Notes: generated by a model not told the origin, from the sequence alone. 18,331 nucleotides of DNA from an uncultured Oscillospiraceae bacterium (GCA_900754605.1 CAAEDK010000083.1:1-18331); one strand, 5' to 3'; positions 1-8,166 are shown, numbered from the stretch's first letter. Numbers and translations: made by a program.

Positions 1-526
1 CTGCACCTGCGACATCCTGGAAGGTGACTTTCTTTCCCTGATCAGCCAGAGTGCGGGTGCGGGCGTGCCCGAAGCGGCTGGGTCCAGGACCTCCGCCGGA
101 GTTTCCGCCCGACTGCCGCAGATACATCATGTACCAGAAGGCAGCCATAACCAGCAGTAGGATCAGATAGGGGAGCATCCGGTACCACCAGCTTCCTTCG
201 ATGCCCACCTTGTAGTCATAGCCCTCCAGCACGCCGCTCTCATGCTGCTGGTCGATCAGCTCATGGAGGTCCGAATAGAACACGGACAAATCGGAAAGTT
301 GGTAGTGGACTGTGCTGACCTTGTCTCCTTCTTCCCGGATCTGTAGGCCCAGATCGTTTCCGTTTAATACGAAATATTTGACCTTCTCCTGCTCAAACAG
401 GGTACGGACCTGACTGTATGTGGGATCATCCGCCTCATTCATCTGCTGAACTGTGTTGATCGCAAAGATCATCAGCAGGAGCAGCATAAGATAGAGCATC
501 ACATCCCGGGAACTGAATCGCTTCAA
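1..526 (-). CDS. ftsH: ATP-dependent zinc metalloprotease FtsH, N-terminal part (runs off the window)
   Basis: FtsH is a membrane-anchored AAA+ zinc protease that degrades misfolded membrane proteins and some regulators. About 175 residues are visible. They start at a TTG (526-524), preceded by AAAGGAAG about 9 nt upstream; an in-frame ATG lies nine codons further in. The visible part has the family layout: a short basic N-terminus, a first membrane helix (about residues 9-25, rich in Leu/Met), an extracytoplasmic domain of about 85 residues, and a second helix (about 122-140, LILLLVMAAFWYMMYL). A Gly-rich linker follows, then the lead-in VTFQDVAG that precedes the AAA domain. The ATPase and HExxH protease parts lie outside the window. 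It follows hpt by 81 nt on the same strand, matching the common tilS-hpt-ftsH cluster. Identification rests on the topology plus the linker and VTFQDVAG signature. Confidence 0.93.
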   Translation of the reverse strand, partial: MKRFSSRDVMLYLMLLLLMIFAINTVQQMNEADDPTYSQVRTLFEQEKVKYFVLNGNDLGLQIREEGDKVSTVHYQLSDLSVFYSDLHELIDQQHESGVLEGYDYKVGIEGSWWYRMLPYLILLLVMAAFWYMMYLRQSGGNSGGGPGPSRFGHARTRTLADQGKKVTFQDVAGA

Positions 527-607
527 GAGAGGACACTTCCTTTCCGGCGGTGTGGGTATATGCGGGGGGCGTGGTCCGCCAACCGGCCCCTCCGGTGCGT
601 GGAAGGG

Positions 608-1150
608 TCAGCCGCCGTAGACTTCAGGCTTCAAGATCCCGATGTAGGGCAGGTTGCGATAGTGTTCGGCGTAGTCCAAACCGTATCCCACCACGAAGGC
701 ATCCGGGATTGTAAAACCGGAATAGTGGACCTCCACAGGCTTGGTACGGCGATCTGGTTTATCCAGCAGAGTACACAGCCGGATGGAGGCGGGACCGCGC
801 TGCTCCAGCAGCTTCAGCAGATAACTCAGGGTGTTTCCAGAGTCCAGGATATCCTCTACGACGATAATGTGCTTTCCAGCGATGTCGCCGGAGAGGTCCT
901 TGGTGATCTGAACTTGACCAGTCGAGGAGGTGCCGGAGCCATAAGAGGACACGGCCATAAAGTCTACTGTACAGGGCAGATCAATCCGGCGGCACAAATC
1001 TGCCATAAAGACGAAGGAGCCGCGGAGAACGCTGATGAGAACGATCTCCTTTCCCTGGTAGTCCCGGGTGATCTGCTGAGCAATCTCATCTACCCGGCGA
1101 GCCAGCTGCTCCTCACTGAAGAGGACTTCCTGAATATCTTTTTCCAACAT
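608..1150 (-). CDS. hpt: Hypoxanthine phosphoribosyltransferase
   Basis: This 180-residue cytoplasmic purine-salvage enzyme transfers phosphoribosyl from PRPP to hypoxanthine (and usually guanine). The PRPP-binding motif VVEDILDSGNTL lies at residues 97-108 with the expected Glu-Asp pair. The SVLRGSFVFMADL segment (40-52) and the C-terminal VVGYGLDYAEHYRNLPYIG (153-171) are family hallmarks, and the length is normal. I chose the ATG at 1150 because GGAAAGGAAGAAG stands just upstream. The same frame stays open back to 1489, but that extension lies inside tilS in another frame and has no homology. The gene begins 23 nt after the tilS stop and precedes ftsH, so it is probably co-transcribed with both. 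Hpt, TilS and FtsH are a conserved Firmicutes trio. Confidence 0.96.
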   Translation of the reverse strand: MLEKDIQEVLFSEEQLARRVDEIAQQITRDYQGKEIVLISVLRGSFVFMADLCRRIDLPCTVDFMAVSSYGSGTSSTGQVQITKDLSGDIAGKHIIVVEDILDSGNTLSYLLKLLEQRGPASIRLCTLLDKPDRRTKPVEVHYSGFTIPDAFVVGYGLDYAEHYRNLPYIGILKPEVYGG

Positions 1151-1173
1151 AATACTTCTTCCTTTCCTCACAC

Positions 1174-2634
1174 TTACTGCTGTTTGCGCGGTTGTCCAGA
1201 GGACTCCGGCACAGCCAAACTTTGAAATTCCTGTGGCGGGGTCAGCTGGATGCGCCACGCAGGTTCTCCTGGCAAGGGGAGCAGTGCGGCGTCCGGCCCT
1301 AAGCCGGCCACCCCAGCCAGCCTGCCGCCGCAGTCCAGCACCGGCAGACCTGGACGGAGCCAGGCCGGGATTTTCTGATCCACACACCATTTTTTGACGG
1401 TCTTGGTGGGGCGATCCAGCAGCTTCAGCCGGTCTCCCGTCTGTCGTCCCCGCAGGGTCAGAATCTGAATTTTGTTCTGATCCAGCCAAAACTGAAGGGG
1501 CCCCTGGCGCTGCCCCTGATAGAGCTCAGGGATACTTTGCACTATCCAGCCTGCCCACTCCGCAGTCCCTGGCAGGGGAAGCGAGATCTGGACCGCAGGC
1601 GCGGCCGGAGGAGTGGAACGGGTCAACATCAGGCGGTCGTACACACGACGGGCGATGATGCCGCCAGGGAGACTTAGTTCTGCCGAAGGATCTCCGCTGC
1701 GGCAGAGGGCGACCAAACCTTCCAAGTGGGCGGCAGTGCAATTCTCATTTCCATTCTCCATGCGGCCCAGCAGAATACGGGCGGCTCGCACCGCCAGTGG
1801 CTGCGGCAGAGAAGCTACCGACTCAGCCGGGAGGGACAGTCCCCCGGGGATCTCCTCCAGGGCTGTAAGGGCAGTCCGGGCCTGCTCCATCAGATATGCC
1901 TCGTCCGCCTGGAGGCGGGCAGACATCTCTCCCAGTCGAGCGGCCAGTCCAGGGGTCATAGACTCCAGTTCCGGCAGTACCCGGTGGCGCAGACGGTTCC
2001 GGGTGTATGCGTCATCCCGGTTAGTAGTGTCCTCCCGCCAAGGCAGGCCCCAGAAGCGGAGATACGCCTCGATCTCATCCCGGGAGGCGGACAGCAGGGG
2101 GCGGATCACATCCCCCTGCCTGGGAGCAATTCCCCCCAGGCCGCGAAGTCCAGAACCACGAATCAGATGGAGCAAGATGGTCTCTGCATTGTCCCCGGCA
2201 TTGTGCGCGGTAGCGATCCAGCAGTTTCTGTAGGTCTGGGCGGTCTGACGGAGAAAGTGATAGCGCATGGCCCGGGCAGTTTCTTCTACGCCGTGATGGC
2301 GGCGGCGGGCTTCTCCAGCTACATCTCCGCTCCCGATGAACAGCTCCACAGGGGGGAGTTCCTGCCATGTCCCATTGGGTTGGAGGAGGCGGTCCCGTCC
2401 ACAGCACAAAGATACGAACTGGAGGACGAAGGCCGCATCCCGGTCGGCTTCCTCTCCGCGCAGCTGGTGGTTATAATGGGCGGCAACCAATATGAAGGGG
2501 ATCTCCCGGCGCAGGCGGTACAGCTGGTGGAGCAGGCACACAGAGTCCGCTCCGCCGGATACAGCACACAGGACCGTGCTGCCGGGCGCGATCAATTCCC
2601 GCGCCAGAAACAGACGGCCAGAAAAATCATTCAT
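1174..2634 (-). CDS. tilS: tRNA(Ile)-lysidine synthetase TilS
   Basis: TilS converts cytidine 34 of the CAU-anticodon tRNA(Ile) to lysidine using ATP and lysine, which is essential for reading AUA codons. The protein has 486 residues. The N-terminal PP-loop motif SGGADS is at 26-31, followed by AAHYNHQLRGEEADRD (51-66) and the AHNAGDNAETILLHLIRGSGLRGLGGI block (143-169). The C-terminal tRNA-binding domain is recognisable by LRGRQTGDRLKL...TKTVKKWCVDQKIP. The start is the ATG at 2634 with AGGAGG four bases upstream; an in-frame start at 2658 lacks an equally placed ribosome site. Between the RGEEADRD block and EETARAMRY (118-125) the spacing looks about ten residues longer than in typical TilS, with a Pro-rich stretch around 85-97, but the frame is intact. 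The gene lies 74 nt after dnaB and 23 nt before hpt. Confidence 0.95.
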   Translation of the reverse strand: MNDFSGRLFLARELIAPGSTVLCAVSGGADSVCLLHQLYRLRREIPFILVAAHYNHQLRGEEADRDAAFVLQFVSLCCGRDRLLQPNGTWQELPPVELFIGSGDVAGEARRRHHGVEETARAMRYHFLRQTAQTYRNCWIATAHNAGDNAETILLHLIRGSGLRGLGGIAPRQGDVIRPLLSASRDEIEAYLRFWGLPWREDTTNRDDAYTRNRLRHRVLPELESMTPGLAARLGEMSARLQADEAYLMEQARTALTALEEIPGGLSLPAESVASLPQPLAVRAARILLGRMENGNENCTAAHLEGLVALCRSGDPSAELSLPGGIIARRVYDRLMLTRSTPPAAPAVQISLPLPGTAEWAGWIVQSIPELYQGQRQGPLQFWLDQNKIQILTLRGRQTGDRLKLLDRPTKTVKKWCVDQKIPAWLRPGLPVLDCGGRLAGVAGLGPDAALLPLPGEPAWRIQLTPPQEFQSLAVPESSGQPRKQQ

Positions 2635-2708
2635 AGATCCTCCTGGAACCGACTCCACTATGCCCTGTTTTTAGGGTAAAACCATAAAAATATACTAAAA
2701 AAATACCA

Positions 2709-4064
2709 TTAGTATTCATCGTGCTGCCACTCCATGTTGCCGAAGGTGGTGAACTCAGGCAGCCACTGGAGCTCCACGGTCCGGGTCTCACCGTGACGAT
2801 TCTTGGCGATGATGCACTCGGCCAAATTGGGGTTTGGGGTGTCCTTGTCGTAATAGCCCTCCCGGTAGAGGAACATGACAATATCAGCGTCCTGCTCGAT
2901 GGCGCCCGACTCACGCAGGTCGGACAGCATGGGGCGCTTGTCGCTGCGGCTCTCGTTGGCACGGGACAGCTGGCTGAGGCACAGAACAGGTACGTCCAGC
3001 TCCTTGGCCATGATCTTCAGGGATCGGGAGATATCAGAGACCACCTGCTGCCGGTTCTCACCGGAGTAGGTCCGCCCACCGGCGGACTGCATCAGTTGGA
3101 GGTAGTCGATGATGACCAGCCCCAGGTTGTCCATACGGCGGCACTTGGCGCTGATGTCGGCCACGGATACCGAGGAGTCGTCGTCGATGAAGATGCGGGA
3201 GCGATTCAGAGAGTCTGCCGCCACGGCTACTTTCTCCCAATCCTCCTCGGTCAGTTTTCCAGTGACCAGTTTTTTGTTGTCTACAAAGCACTCGCTGGAG
3301 ATCAGGCGCAGGGCCAGCTGCTCCCGGCTCATTTCCAACGAGAAGAAGGCCACGTTTTTTCCAGACTTCTTACCCGCCTCCAGAAGGATGTTCAGAGCCA
3401 TGGAGGTCTTGCCCATGCCGGGACGGGCGGCCAGCAGGATCAGGTCCGACTTGTTCAGGCCGGAGATAGCCCGGTCCAGATCGGTCAGACCGGTGGACAG
3501 GCCGGGGATGGCCGATTCGCTGGCGGCCAGCTCGGTGAGCCGGTCGTACACATCAATGAGAACATTGGAGATGGGGATAAGGCCCCGGGCGGCCCGGCCC
3601 TGGCGGATAGCATAGATCCGCTGCTCTGCGGCCTCCAGGATGTCCTGCCCCGTCTCCGTTCCCTGCTGGATCAGGGCGGTGAGGTCGCCTGCGGCCTCAG
3701 CCACCCGGCGCAGCAGGGTCTTATCCTTCAAAATCCCGATATACTCCACCACGTTGGCTGCGGTGGGGGTGGTGTCCATGAGCTGAAGCAGGTAGCTACG
3801 GGAGGTGTTTTCATCGTATACCCCGTTCTGTTTCATGTGCTCCAGCACCGTTACCGGGTCAATGGTGAGGGAGTAATTGAACATGGAGTAGATGGTCTCA
3901 TAGATCTCCCGGTTCTGCCGCACGTAGAAGTCATCGGACCGCAGCTGGTCAATGACCTCTGGTACGCACCGGGCATCGATGAGCATGGAACCCAGAACTG
4001 CCTGCTCCGCCTCCACACTGTGGGGCATCTGCCGGAGTAGCAGCTGTTCGTCATCCAGTGCCAT
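2709..4064 (-). CDS. dnaB: Replicative DNA helicase DnaB (DnaC of Bacillus)
   Basis: This hexameric 5'-to-3' helicase unwinds DNA at the replication fork and interacts with primase. The protein has 451 residues, the usual length. The N-terminal helical domain (about 14-115) begins with the typical MPHSVEAEQAVLGSML. The RecA-like C-terminal domain carries Walker A ARPGMGKT (213-220), FSLEMSREQLALRL (241-254) and Walker B VIIDYLQLM (317-325). It also has LSQLSRANE (363-371) and the C-terminal AKNRHGETRTVEL. No intein interrupts it, although DnaB is a common intein host. The ATG at 4064 has AAGGAGG seven bases upstream, so the upstream ATG at 4082 is disfavoured. It follows rplI after 56 nt, the conserved gdpP-rplI-dnaB order. 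Confidence 0.97.
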   Translation of the reverse strand: MALDDEQLLLRQMPHSVEAEQAVLGSMLIDARCVPEVIDQLRSDDFYVRQNREIYETIYSMFNYSLTIDPVTVLEHMKQNGVYDENTSRSYLLQLMDTTPTAANVVEYIGILKDKTLLRRVAEAAGDLTALIQQGTETGQDILEAAEQRIYAIRQGRAARGLIPISNVLIDVYDRLTELAASESAIPGLSTGLTDLDRAISGLNKSDLILLAARPGMGKTSMALNILLEAGKKSGKNVAFFSLEMSREQLALRLISSECFVDNKKLVTGKLTEEDWEKVAVAADSLNRSRIFIDDDSSVSVADISAKCRRMDNLGLVIIDYLQLMQSAGGRTYSGENRQQVVSDISRSLKIMAKELDVPVLCLSQLSRANESRSDKRPMLSDLRESGAIEQDADIVMFLYREGYYDKDTPNPNLAECIIAKNRHGETRTVELQWLPEFTTFGNMEWQHDEY

Positions 4065-4120
4065 GTCAATTCCTCCTTTCAAGATGATTTTGGATCACAT
4101 CAGAAGTCCAGGACAGTTGC

Positions 4121-4567
4121 TCAGGACTCCACCACCATCACATTGACAGTACCAGTGACCTCATAGCCCAGCTTGGCCCGGATCTGGTACCCGCCGCAGG
4201 CCTTGATGGGCTCCTCCAGCACCAGCTTGGTCTTGGCGATGGTCAGTCCGTGCTGCTCTGCCAGGCACTCGGAGATCTCCTTGGCGGTGACTGCGCCGAA
4301 CAGGCGGCCGCCCTCTCCGGCCTTGGCAGCCACCTTCACGGTCAGCCCCTTCAGCTTTTCAGACAGAGCCTCGGCCTCCGCCTTCTCGGCAGCCTCCTGG
4401 GCCTTGCGGGCCTTCTCCTGCTGCTTCATGGTGTTCACATTCTCGGCCGTGGCGATAACAGCCAGCTTCTTGGGAAGCAGGAAATTCCGGGCGTAGCCGT
4501 CAGAGACATTGACCAGCTGGCCCTTCTTCCCCTGGCCCTTGACGTCCTGCTGTAAAATCACTTTCAT
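4121..4567 (-). CDS. rplI: 50S ribosomal protein L9
   Basis: L9 binds 23S rRNA near the base of the L1 stalk and helps keep reading frame and polysome spacing. The 148-residue length is standard. The N-terminal domain starts MKVILQQDVKGQGKKG and includes the L9 signature VSDGYARNFLLPKKLA (about 21-36). A long Lys/Glu/Ala-rich connecting helix follows (about 45-75), then the C-terminal rRNA-binding domain with GGRLFGAVTAKEI. The ATG at 4567 is preceded by AGGAGG with an 8-nt gap. It sits 107 nt downstream of gdpP and 56 nt upstream of dnaB on the same strand and is probably part of one transcript. Confidence 0.97.
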   Translation of the reverse strand: MKVILQQDVKGQGKKGQLVNVSDGYARNFLLPKKLAVIATAENVNTMKQQEKARKAQEAAEKAEAEALSEKLKGLTVKVAAKAGEGGRLFGAVTAKEISECLAEQHGLTIAKTKLVLEEPIKACGGYQIRAKLGYEVTGTVNVMVVES

Positions 4568-4674
4568 GGTAAATTCCTCCTAAAAATAGAATCTTGACAT
4601 TTCAATCTCATTCAGACCACTCCGAATACCAGAGGCAGAGACTTGAGGCATCCTGCCGGAGCAGCATCCGGGCA

Positions 4675-6660
4675 TCATTCGTCCTCCAGATACTGGTCGA
4701 TGGCCTGAGCCAGTTCCTGAGCAACCTGGGTCAAGGATTTGTCCGGAATCTGTCCGCCGGCTGCGGCGGCATTGCCGCCGCCCCCCAGCTTTTCCAGGAT
4801 GACCTGTACGTTTACTTCGCCAATAGAGCGGGCGGAGACGATCACCCGGTCTCCATCCGGATAGAGGACGAAGGAGGTGTCGATGCCAATGATGTTCAGC
4901 AGCTCATCCGCCGCCTGGGCGGCGGTGATGCGGCCAACGGTGTGGTCCACCACGGCCACCGCAATGCCTTCTCGGTACATCTTAGCGTTCTGGATGATGG
5001 AGTATTTGGCGATGGTGCCCTCCAAGTCGTTCTGGAACAAACGCTTGACCTCGGCGGTGTCCGCCCCAGCCCGGCGCAGGAAGGCTGCCGCCTCAAAGGT
5101 GCGGCCGCCGGTACGCATAGAGAAGTTCTTGGTATCCAGCACGATGCCGGCCAGCAGGGCCTCAGCCTCCGCCCGCATCAGGTCGGTGGGGTCCGCGATG
5201 TACTGGAGCAGTTCAGTTACCAGCTCCGAGGCGGAGGAGGCATAGGGCTCGTGGTAGTTGAGGGCGGCACCCTCGATATAGGTGGCGGCCCGGCGGTGGT
5301 GGTCGATGACCGCCACCCGATTGCAGGAATCCAGCACTTCACGGGACAGTACCTGCTCCGGGCGATTGGTGTCCACTACTACCACCAGAGAACGGTTGTC
5401 CATCATCAACAGAGCTTCCTGGGGAGCCAGAAAGGCTCCGCGGTACTCGGTCAGCTGGGCCAGACGGTCAGACAGAACCTTGCTGGGAGGGGAGCCTGCT
5501 TCCTGGATGATATAGGCGGGGATTCCCTTCTTCCGGGCAATGGCAAACACACCAGCGGCGGCGCCTACACAATCGTTGTCTGGGGATTTGTGTCCCATGA
5601 TAAACAGACCGGAAGAGTCGGACACCAGGGCAGAGAGGGCGTTGGCCATGACTCGGCTTTTTACCTTGGTGCGCTTTTCCGTCTCCTTGGAACGACCTCC
5701 GAAGAACTCAAAGGTGAACTTATTGCGGATGACTGCTTGGTCACCTCCACGGGACAGTGCCATCTCGATGGAGAGGTTGGCAAACTGCATCAGTTCCTGG
5801 AAGGTGGCGCCGTCCTTGCCAACGCCGATGGACAGGGTGGCAGACAAGCCGCTGGGATTGACCACCTGATGGATGGTGTCCAGAATGGCGAATTTCTGTT
5901 CTACAAACCGGGAGAGGTACTGTTCCTCAAAGAGGAAGAGGTAGCGGTCACGCTCCATCCGCCGCAGCATCCCGCCGGTCCCATCCACCCAGGCGTCCAG
6001 GCGGGCATTGATCTCAGAGTAAATGGTGGAGCGCTGGTTCTCTGTGAGGTTTTTCATCAGATCCTCATAGTTGTCCAGCAGCAGCACCGCCGCCACCGGC
6101 CGGCTGGCCTGATAGCGGTCTCGCACGGCTGACAGTTCTGTCACATCCACCCAGTAGGTAGTGGCGAGAAAACCGCCGCCACGCTCGCTGGCGCGGACCA
6201 GATGCCCGTACACCAGAAAGCGGCGTCCAGCAAATGCCACGTCGCCGGGGCACTCGTTTTTTCCCTCCAGCAGCCAGCGGGTATCGAAACCCGGGATCAC
6301 GGCGGATAGCTTGGCGTCGAACAGGTGCTCCCCATCATCTGTCAGCTTGAGGAAGCGGTCGTTGGTCCAGATGATGTCGCCGCTCTCCGGACGGAAGATG
6401 ACCATAGGCAATGGAGAATTGACCATGGTATCCTTAGCGGCCACATCCACTGTGCCGGTGATGTTCTCAATGTACTTGGTCACTTCCCGGCGGCGTTTGC
6501 GGAGGTTGGCGCGATGATACAGCCCGAGCAGGGCCACCACTGCCAGTTCCAGGGCCGCCAAGGGCAGGCTGAACAGAGCGGAGGCCAGGGAAAAGACGAC
6601 CAGACACACAAAGTAGAGCTGGAGGCTGGGCTGAAACAGCTGATGCAACTTTCTATTCAA
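4675..6660 (-). CDS. gdpP: Cyclic-di-AMP phosphodiesterase GdpP (YybT family)
   Basis: GdpP is a membrane protein that hydrolyses c-di-AMP, a messenger controlling potassium, osmolyte and cell-wall homeostasis. The protein has 661 residues, normal for the family. Two membrane helices lie at about 14-48, a PAS-like domain at about 80-175 and a degenerate GGDEF domain at about 185-315. The DHH phosphodiesterase domain has HKSPDND (H357, D361, D363), D430, DHH (453-455) and D509. The C-terminal DHHA1 domain has the Gly-rich KLGGGGNAAAAGG (624-636). All expected metal ligands are present, so it should be catalytically active. The start is a TTG at 6660 with AAGGAGGT seven bases upstream. It heads the rplI-dnaB-tilS-hpt-ftsH run; the rpsF-ssb-rpsR genes often seen upstream are not here. 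Confidence 0.95.
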   Translation of the reverse strand: MNRKLHQLFQPSLQLYFVCLVVFSLASALFSLPLAALELAVVALLGLYHRANLRKRRREVTKYIENITGTVDVAAKDTMVNSPLPMVIFRPESGDIIWTNDRFLKLTDDGEHLFDAKLSAVIPGFDTRWLLEGKNECPGDVAFAGRRFLVYGHLVRASERGGGFLATTYWVDVTELSAVRDRYQASRPVAAVLLLDNYEDLMKNLTENQRSTIYSEINARLDAWVDGTGGMLRRMERDRYLFLFEEQYLSRFVEQKFAILDTIHQVVNPSGLSATLSIGVGKDGATFQELMQFANLSIEMALSRGGDQAVIRNKFTFEFFGGRSKETEKRTKVKSRVMANALSALVSDSSGLFIMGHKSPDNDCVGAAAGVFAIARKKGIPAYIIQEAGSPPSKVLSDRLAQLTEYRGAFLAPQEALLMMDNRSLVVVVDTNRPEQVLSREVLDSCNRVAVIDHHRRAATYIEGAALNYHEPYASSASELVTELLQYIADPTDLMRAEAEALLAGIVLDTKNFSMRTGGRTFEAAAFLRRAGADTAEVKRLFQNDLEGTIAKYSIIQNAKMYREGIAVAVVDHTVGRITAAQAADELLNIIGIDTSFVLYPDGDRVIVSARSIGEVNVQVILEKLGGGGNAAAAGGQIPDKSLTQVAQELAQAIDQYLEDE

Positions 6661-6698
6661 GAAGGGGACCTCCTTCCAGGCGATGAAATCAGGAGTTT

Positions 6699-6727
6699 AT
6701 TATATCAGAAGACGGGAAGAAATACAA
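6699..6727 (-). promoter_or_regulatory. Probable sigma-A promoter for gdpP and the housekeeping run
   Basis: On the minus strand, TTGTAT (6727-6722) and TATAAT (6704-6699) are separated by 17 nt. Transcription would start near 6692, leaving a leader of about 30 nt before the gdpP TTG. The -10 is a perfect consensus and the -35 matches 4 of 6. No other equally good promoter was seen within the downstream gene gaps, which fits one long transcript. Confidence 0.7.
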
Positions 6728-6809
6728 CTAAAACCGCCGGAATGGAAGGAAAAGCCCAGGCTGCTGCCATAGGTACGGAAAAAATATTGGCAGCGAAGCT
6801 GCTCAGCCG

Positions 6810-6838
6810 TTGCAACTGGAAAAAAAGGCTGGTATAAT
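6810..6838 (+). promoter_or_regulatory. Probable sigma-A promoter for ilvE
   Basis: TTGCAA (6810-6815) and a perfect TATAAT (6833-6838) are separated by 17 nt. The start site would be near 6845, giving an ilvE leader of about 130 nt. Confidence 0.75.
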
Positions 6839-6844
6839 AGGGCA

Positions 6845-6975
6845 ACAAGCGTTTTACCGCAGTATCGCGGCAGAGCAGAGCCGGAGTTCCGGCCGCATCC
6901 GCCGAAGCAGTGTGCCCCGGAACGGGCGGCGGCCCTATGCCTGTTAATTTACTACCTTTAGGAGGCTGTTCCATT
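6845..6975 (+). promoter_or_regulatory. ilvE 5' leader with possible hairpins (unassigned)
   Basis: The predicted untranslated leader is GC-rich and can form several local hairpins: CCGC/GCGG around 6857-6870, GCCGGA-GT-TCCGGC around 6880-6895, and GCCC/GGGC around 6914-6927, with the SD TTTAGGAGG at the end. A short possible leader reading frame starts at the ATG at 6937 and includes several Leu codons, but it is in frame with ilvE and has no stop. I see no T-box consensus (no GGGTGGNACCGCG) and cannot match a known riboswitch. It may be attenuation or translational control, or have no regulatory role. Confidence 0.35.
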
Positions 6976-8043
6976 ATGCAAGAGATCAAGATCACCCGCG
7001 CCCAGACTTTGAAGGAGAAGCCCGAGTCCTCTACTCTGGTGTTTGGCAAGAGCATGACCGATCATATGTTCATCGTGGACTATGACGCCGGCCAGGGATG
7101 GCATGACCCCCGCATTGTCCCCTATGCTCCCCTCCAGATTGACCCTGCGGCCAAGGTGCTCCACTACGCCCAGGAGATCTTTGAGGGCCTGAAGGCTTAC
7201 CGCACCGACGATGGTTCCATCCAGCTGTTCCGCCCCATGGACAACATCCGCCGGATGAATGACTCTGCCGAGCGTATCTCCCTGCCCCAGATCCCTGAGG
7301 AGCTGGCTTTGGCCGGCATCACGGAGTTGGTCAAGCTGGAGCGAGACTGGGTCCCCCACGAGAAGGACACCTCCCTGTATATCCGGCCCTTTATGATCGG
7401 ACTGGACGCTGCTCTGGGTGTACACAGCTCTCACCACTGCCAGTACATTGTCATTGTCTGCCCCGTGGGCGCCTACTATCCCGAGGGGCTGAATCCCGTC
7501 AAGATCTATGTGGAGGACGAGGACGTCCGCGCCGTCAAGGGCGGTACCGGTATGGCCAAGACTGGCGGAAACTACGCCGCATCCCTGCGGGCCGGCGACC
7601 GGGCCGAGGCCAAGGGGTACAGCCAGGTTCTGTGGCTGGACGGCGTCCACCGCAAGTATATCGAGGAGGTCGGCTCCATGAATGTCATGTTCAAGGTGGC
7701 CGGCAAGATCCTTACCCCCGATCTGAATGGCTCCGTGCTGTCCGGCATCACCCGCCGCTCCTGCATCCAGCTGCTGAAGGACTGGGGCTATGAGGTGGAG
7801 GAGCGCCGTATCTCCGCCGAGGAGCTTTTCCAGGCTGCCGAGGACGGTACTCTGGAGGAGGCCTGGGGCACCGGAACCGCCGCAGTGGTCTCTCCCATCG
7901 GCGAGCTGGCCGAGGGCGATAAGAAGGTCATCATCAGCGACAATAAGATCGGCCCTGTCACCCAGCGTCTGTACGATGAGCTTACCGGCATCCAGTGGGG
8001 CCGTGTGGCCGATCCTCACGGTTGGACTATGAAGGTCTGCTGA
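6976..8043 (+). CDS. ilvE: Branched-chain amino acid aminotransferase
   Basis: This PLP enzyme transfers amino groups between glutamate and the 2-oxo acids of leucine, isoleucine and valine, as the last step of synthesis or the first of breakdown. The protein has 355 residues, typical of the longer (class II, eukaryote-like) BCAT type. Landmarks are LHYAQEIFEGLKAY (62-75), LFRPMDNIRRMN (84-95), SLYIRPFMIG (133-142) and the PLP-lysine block GGTGMAKTGGNYA, with K195 the likely Schiff-base lysine. QVLWLDGVHRKYIEEVGSMN and the C-terminal GTGTAAVVSPIG follow. I prefer the ATG at 6976, with TTTAGGAGG ten bases upstream, over in-frame ATGs at 6910 and 6937 that would add residues unlike the family. 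The gene is monocistronic: its own promoter precedes it and a strong hairpin terminator follows. Confidence 0.95.
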   Translation: MQEIKITRAQTLKEKPESSTLVFGKSMTDHMFIVDYDAGQGWHDPRIVPYAPLQIDPAAKVLHYAQEIFEGLKAYRTDDGSIQLFRPMDNIRRMNDSAERISLPQIPEELALAGITELVKLERDWVPHEKDTSLYIRPFMIGLDAALGVHSSHHCQYIVIVCPVGAYYPEGLNPVKIYVEDEDVRAVKGGTGMAKTGGNYAASLRAGDRAEAKGYSQVLWLDGVHRKYIEEVGSMNVMFKVAGKILTPDLNGSVLSGITRRSCIQLLKDWGYEVEERRISAEELFQAAEDGTLEEAWGTGTAAVVSPIGELAEGDKKVIISDNKIGPVTQRLYDELTGIQWGRVADPHGWTMKVC

Positions 8044-8073
8044 TTTGACATTATTCCATTAAAATACGATTGA

Positions 8074-8119
8074 AAAAGATAGGCTGGACCCGTTTTTTGA
8101 ATGGTCCAGCCTATCTTTT
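8074..8119 (+). terminator. Intrinsic terminator after ilvE
   Basis: A perfect 17-bp inverted repeat, AAAAGATAGGCTGGACC (8074-8090) with its complement at 8103-8119, encloses a 12-nt loop. The stem ends in CTTTT, so the U-tract is formed by the stem's own right arm; the A-tract on the left also allows reading from the other strand. Confidence 0.85.
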
Positions 8120-8166
8120 GCGTTCAGCTTCTTTTGGCTTTTGGTCCAAATAGATCTTCCTCAGTA

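Larger units (their letters stand above)
6661..6975. other. Intergenic control region between divergent gdpP and ilvE (315 nt)
   Basis: This stretch holds no convincing gene. It contains the gdpP promoter on the minus strand, the ilvE promoter on the plus strand and the ilvE leader. An inverted repeat GCTGCC/GGCAGC (6763-6768 with 6789-6794) lies between the two promoters and could be a regulator site or simply chance in GC-rich DNA. A short minus-strand reading frame across 6705-7055 overlaps ilvE and has no recognisable content. Confidence 0.6.

Noticed and set aside
1151..1489. N-terminal extension of hpt
   Set aside because: It overlaps tilS in another frame, adds Arg-rich sequence unlike the family, and a strong ribosome site supports the ATG at 1150.
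2315..2460. Frameshift in tilS
   Set aside because: The reading frame stays open and conserved motifs on both sides are in the same frame, so a longer loop is the simpler explanation.
2635..2708. AT-rich gap between dnaB and tilS as a promoter or terminator
   Set aside because: It is notably AT-rich, but no paired -35/-10 and no stable hairpin with U-tract could be identified.
2721..4040. Plus-strand open frame opposite dnaB
   Set aside because: Shadow of dnaB, whose helicase motifs on the minus strand are unambiguous.
4594..6132. Long plus-strand open frame opposite gdpP
   Set aside because: It is the antisense of a well-defined GdpP reading frame. Long shadow frames are expected in GC-rich DNA, and the translation has no recognisable domain or good ribosome site.
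6845..6975. T-box leader for ilvE
   Set aside because: No GGGTGGNACCGCG-like box and no terminator/antiterminator pair with a U-tract was found.
6958..8019. Minus-strand open frame opposite ilvE
   Set aside because: Shadow of ilvE; no ribosome site or recognisable domain.
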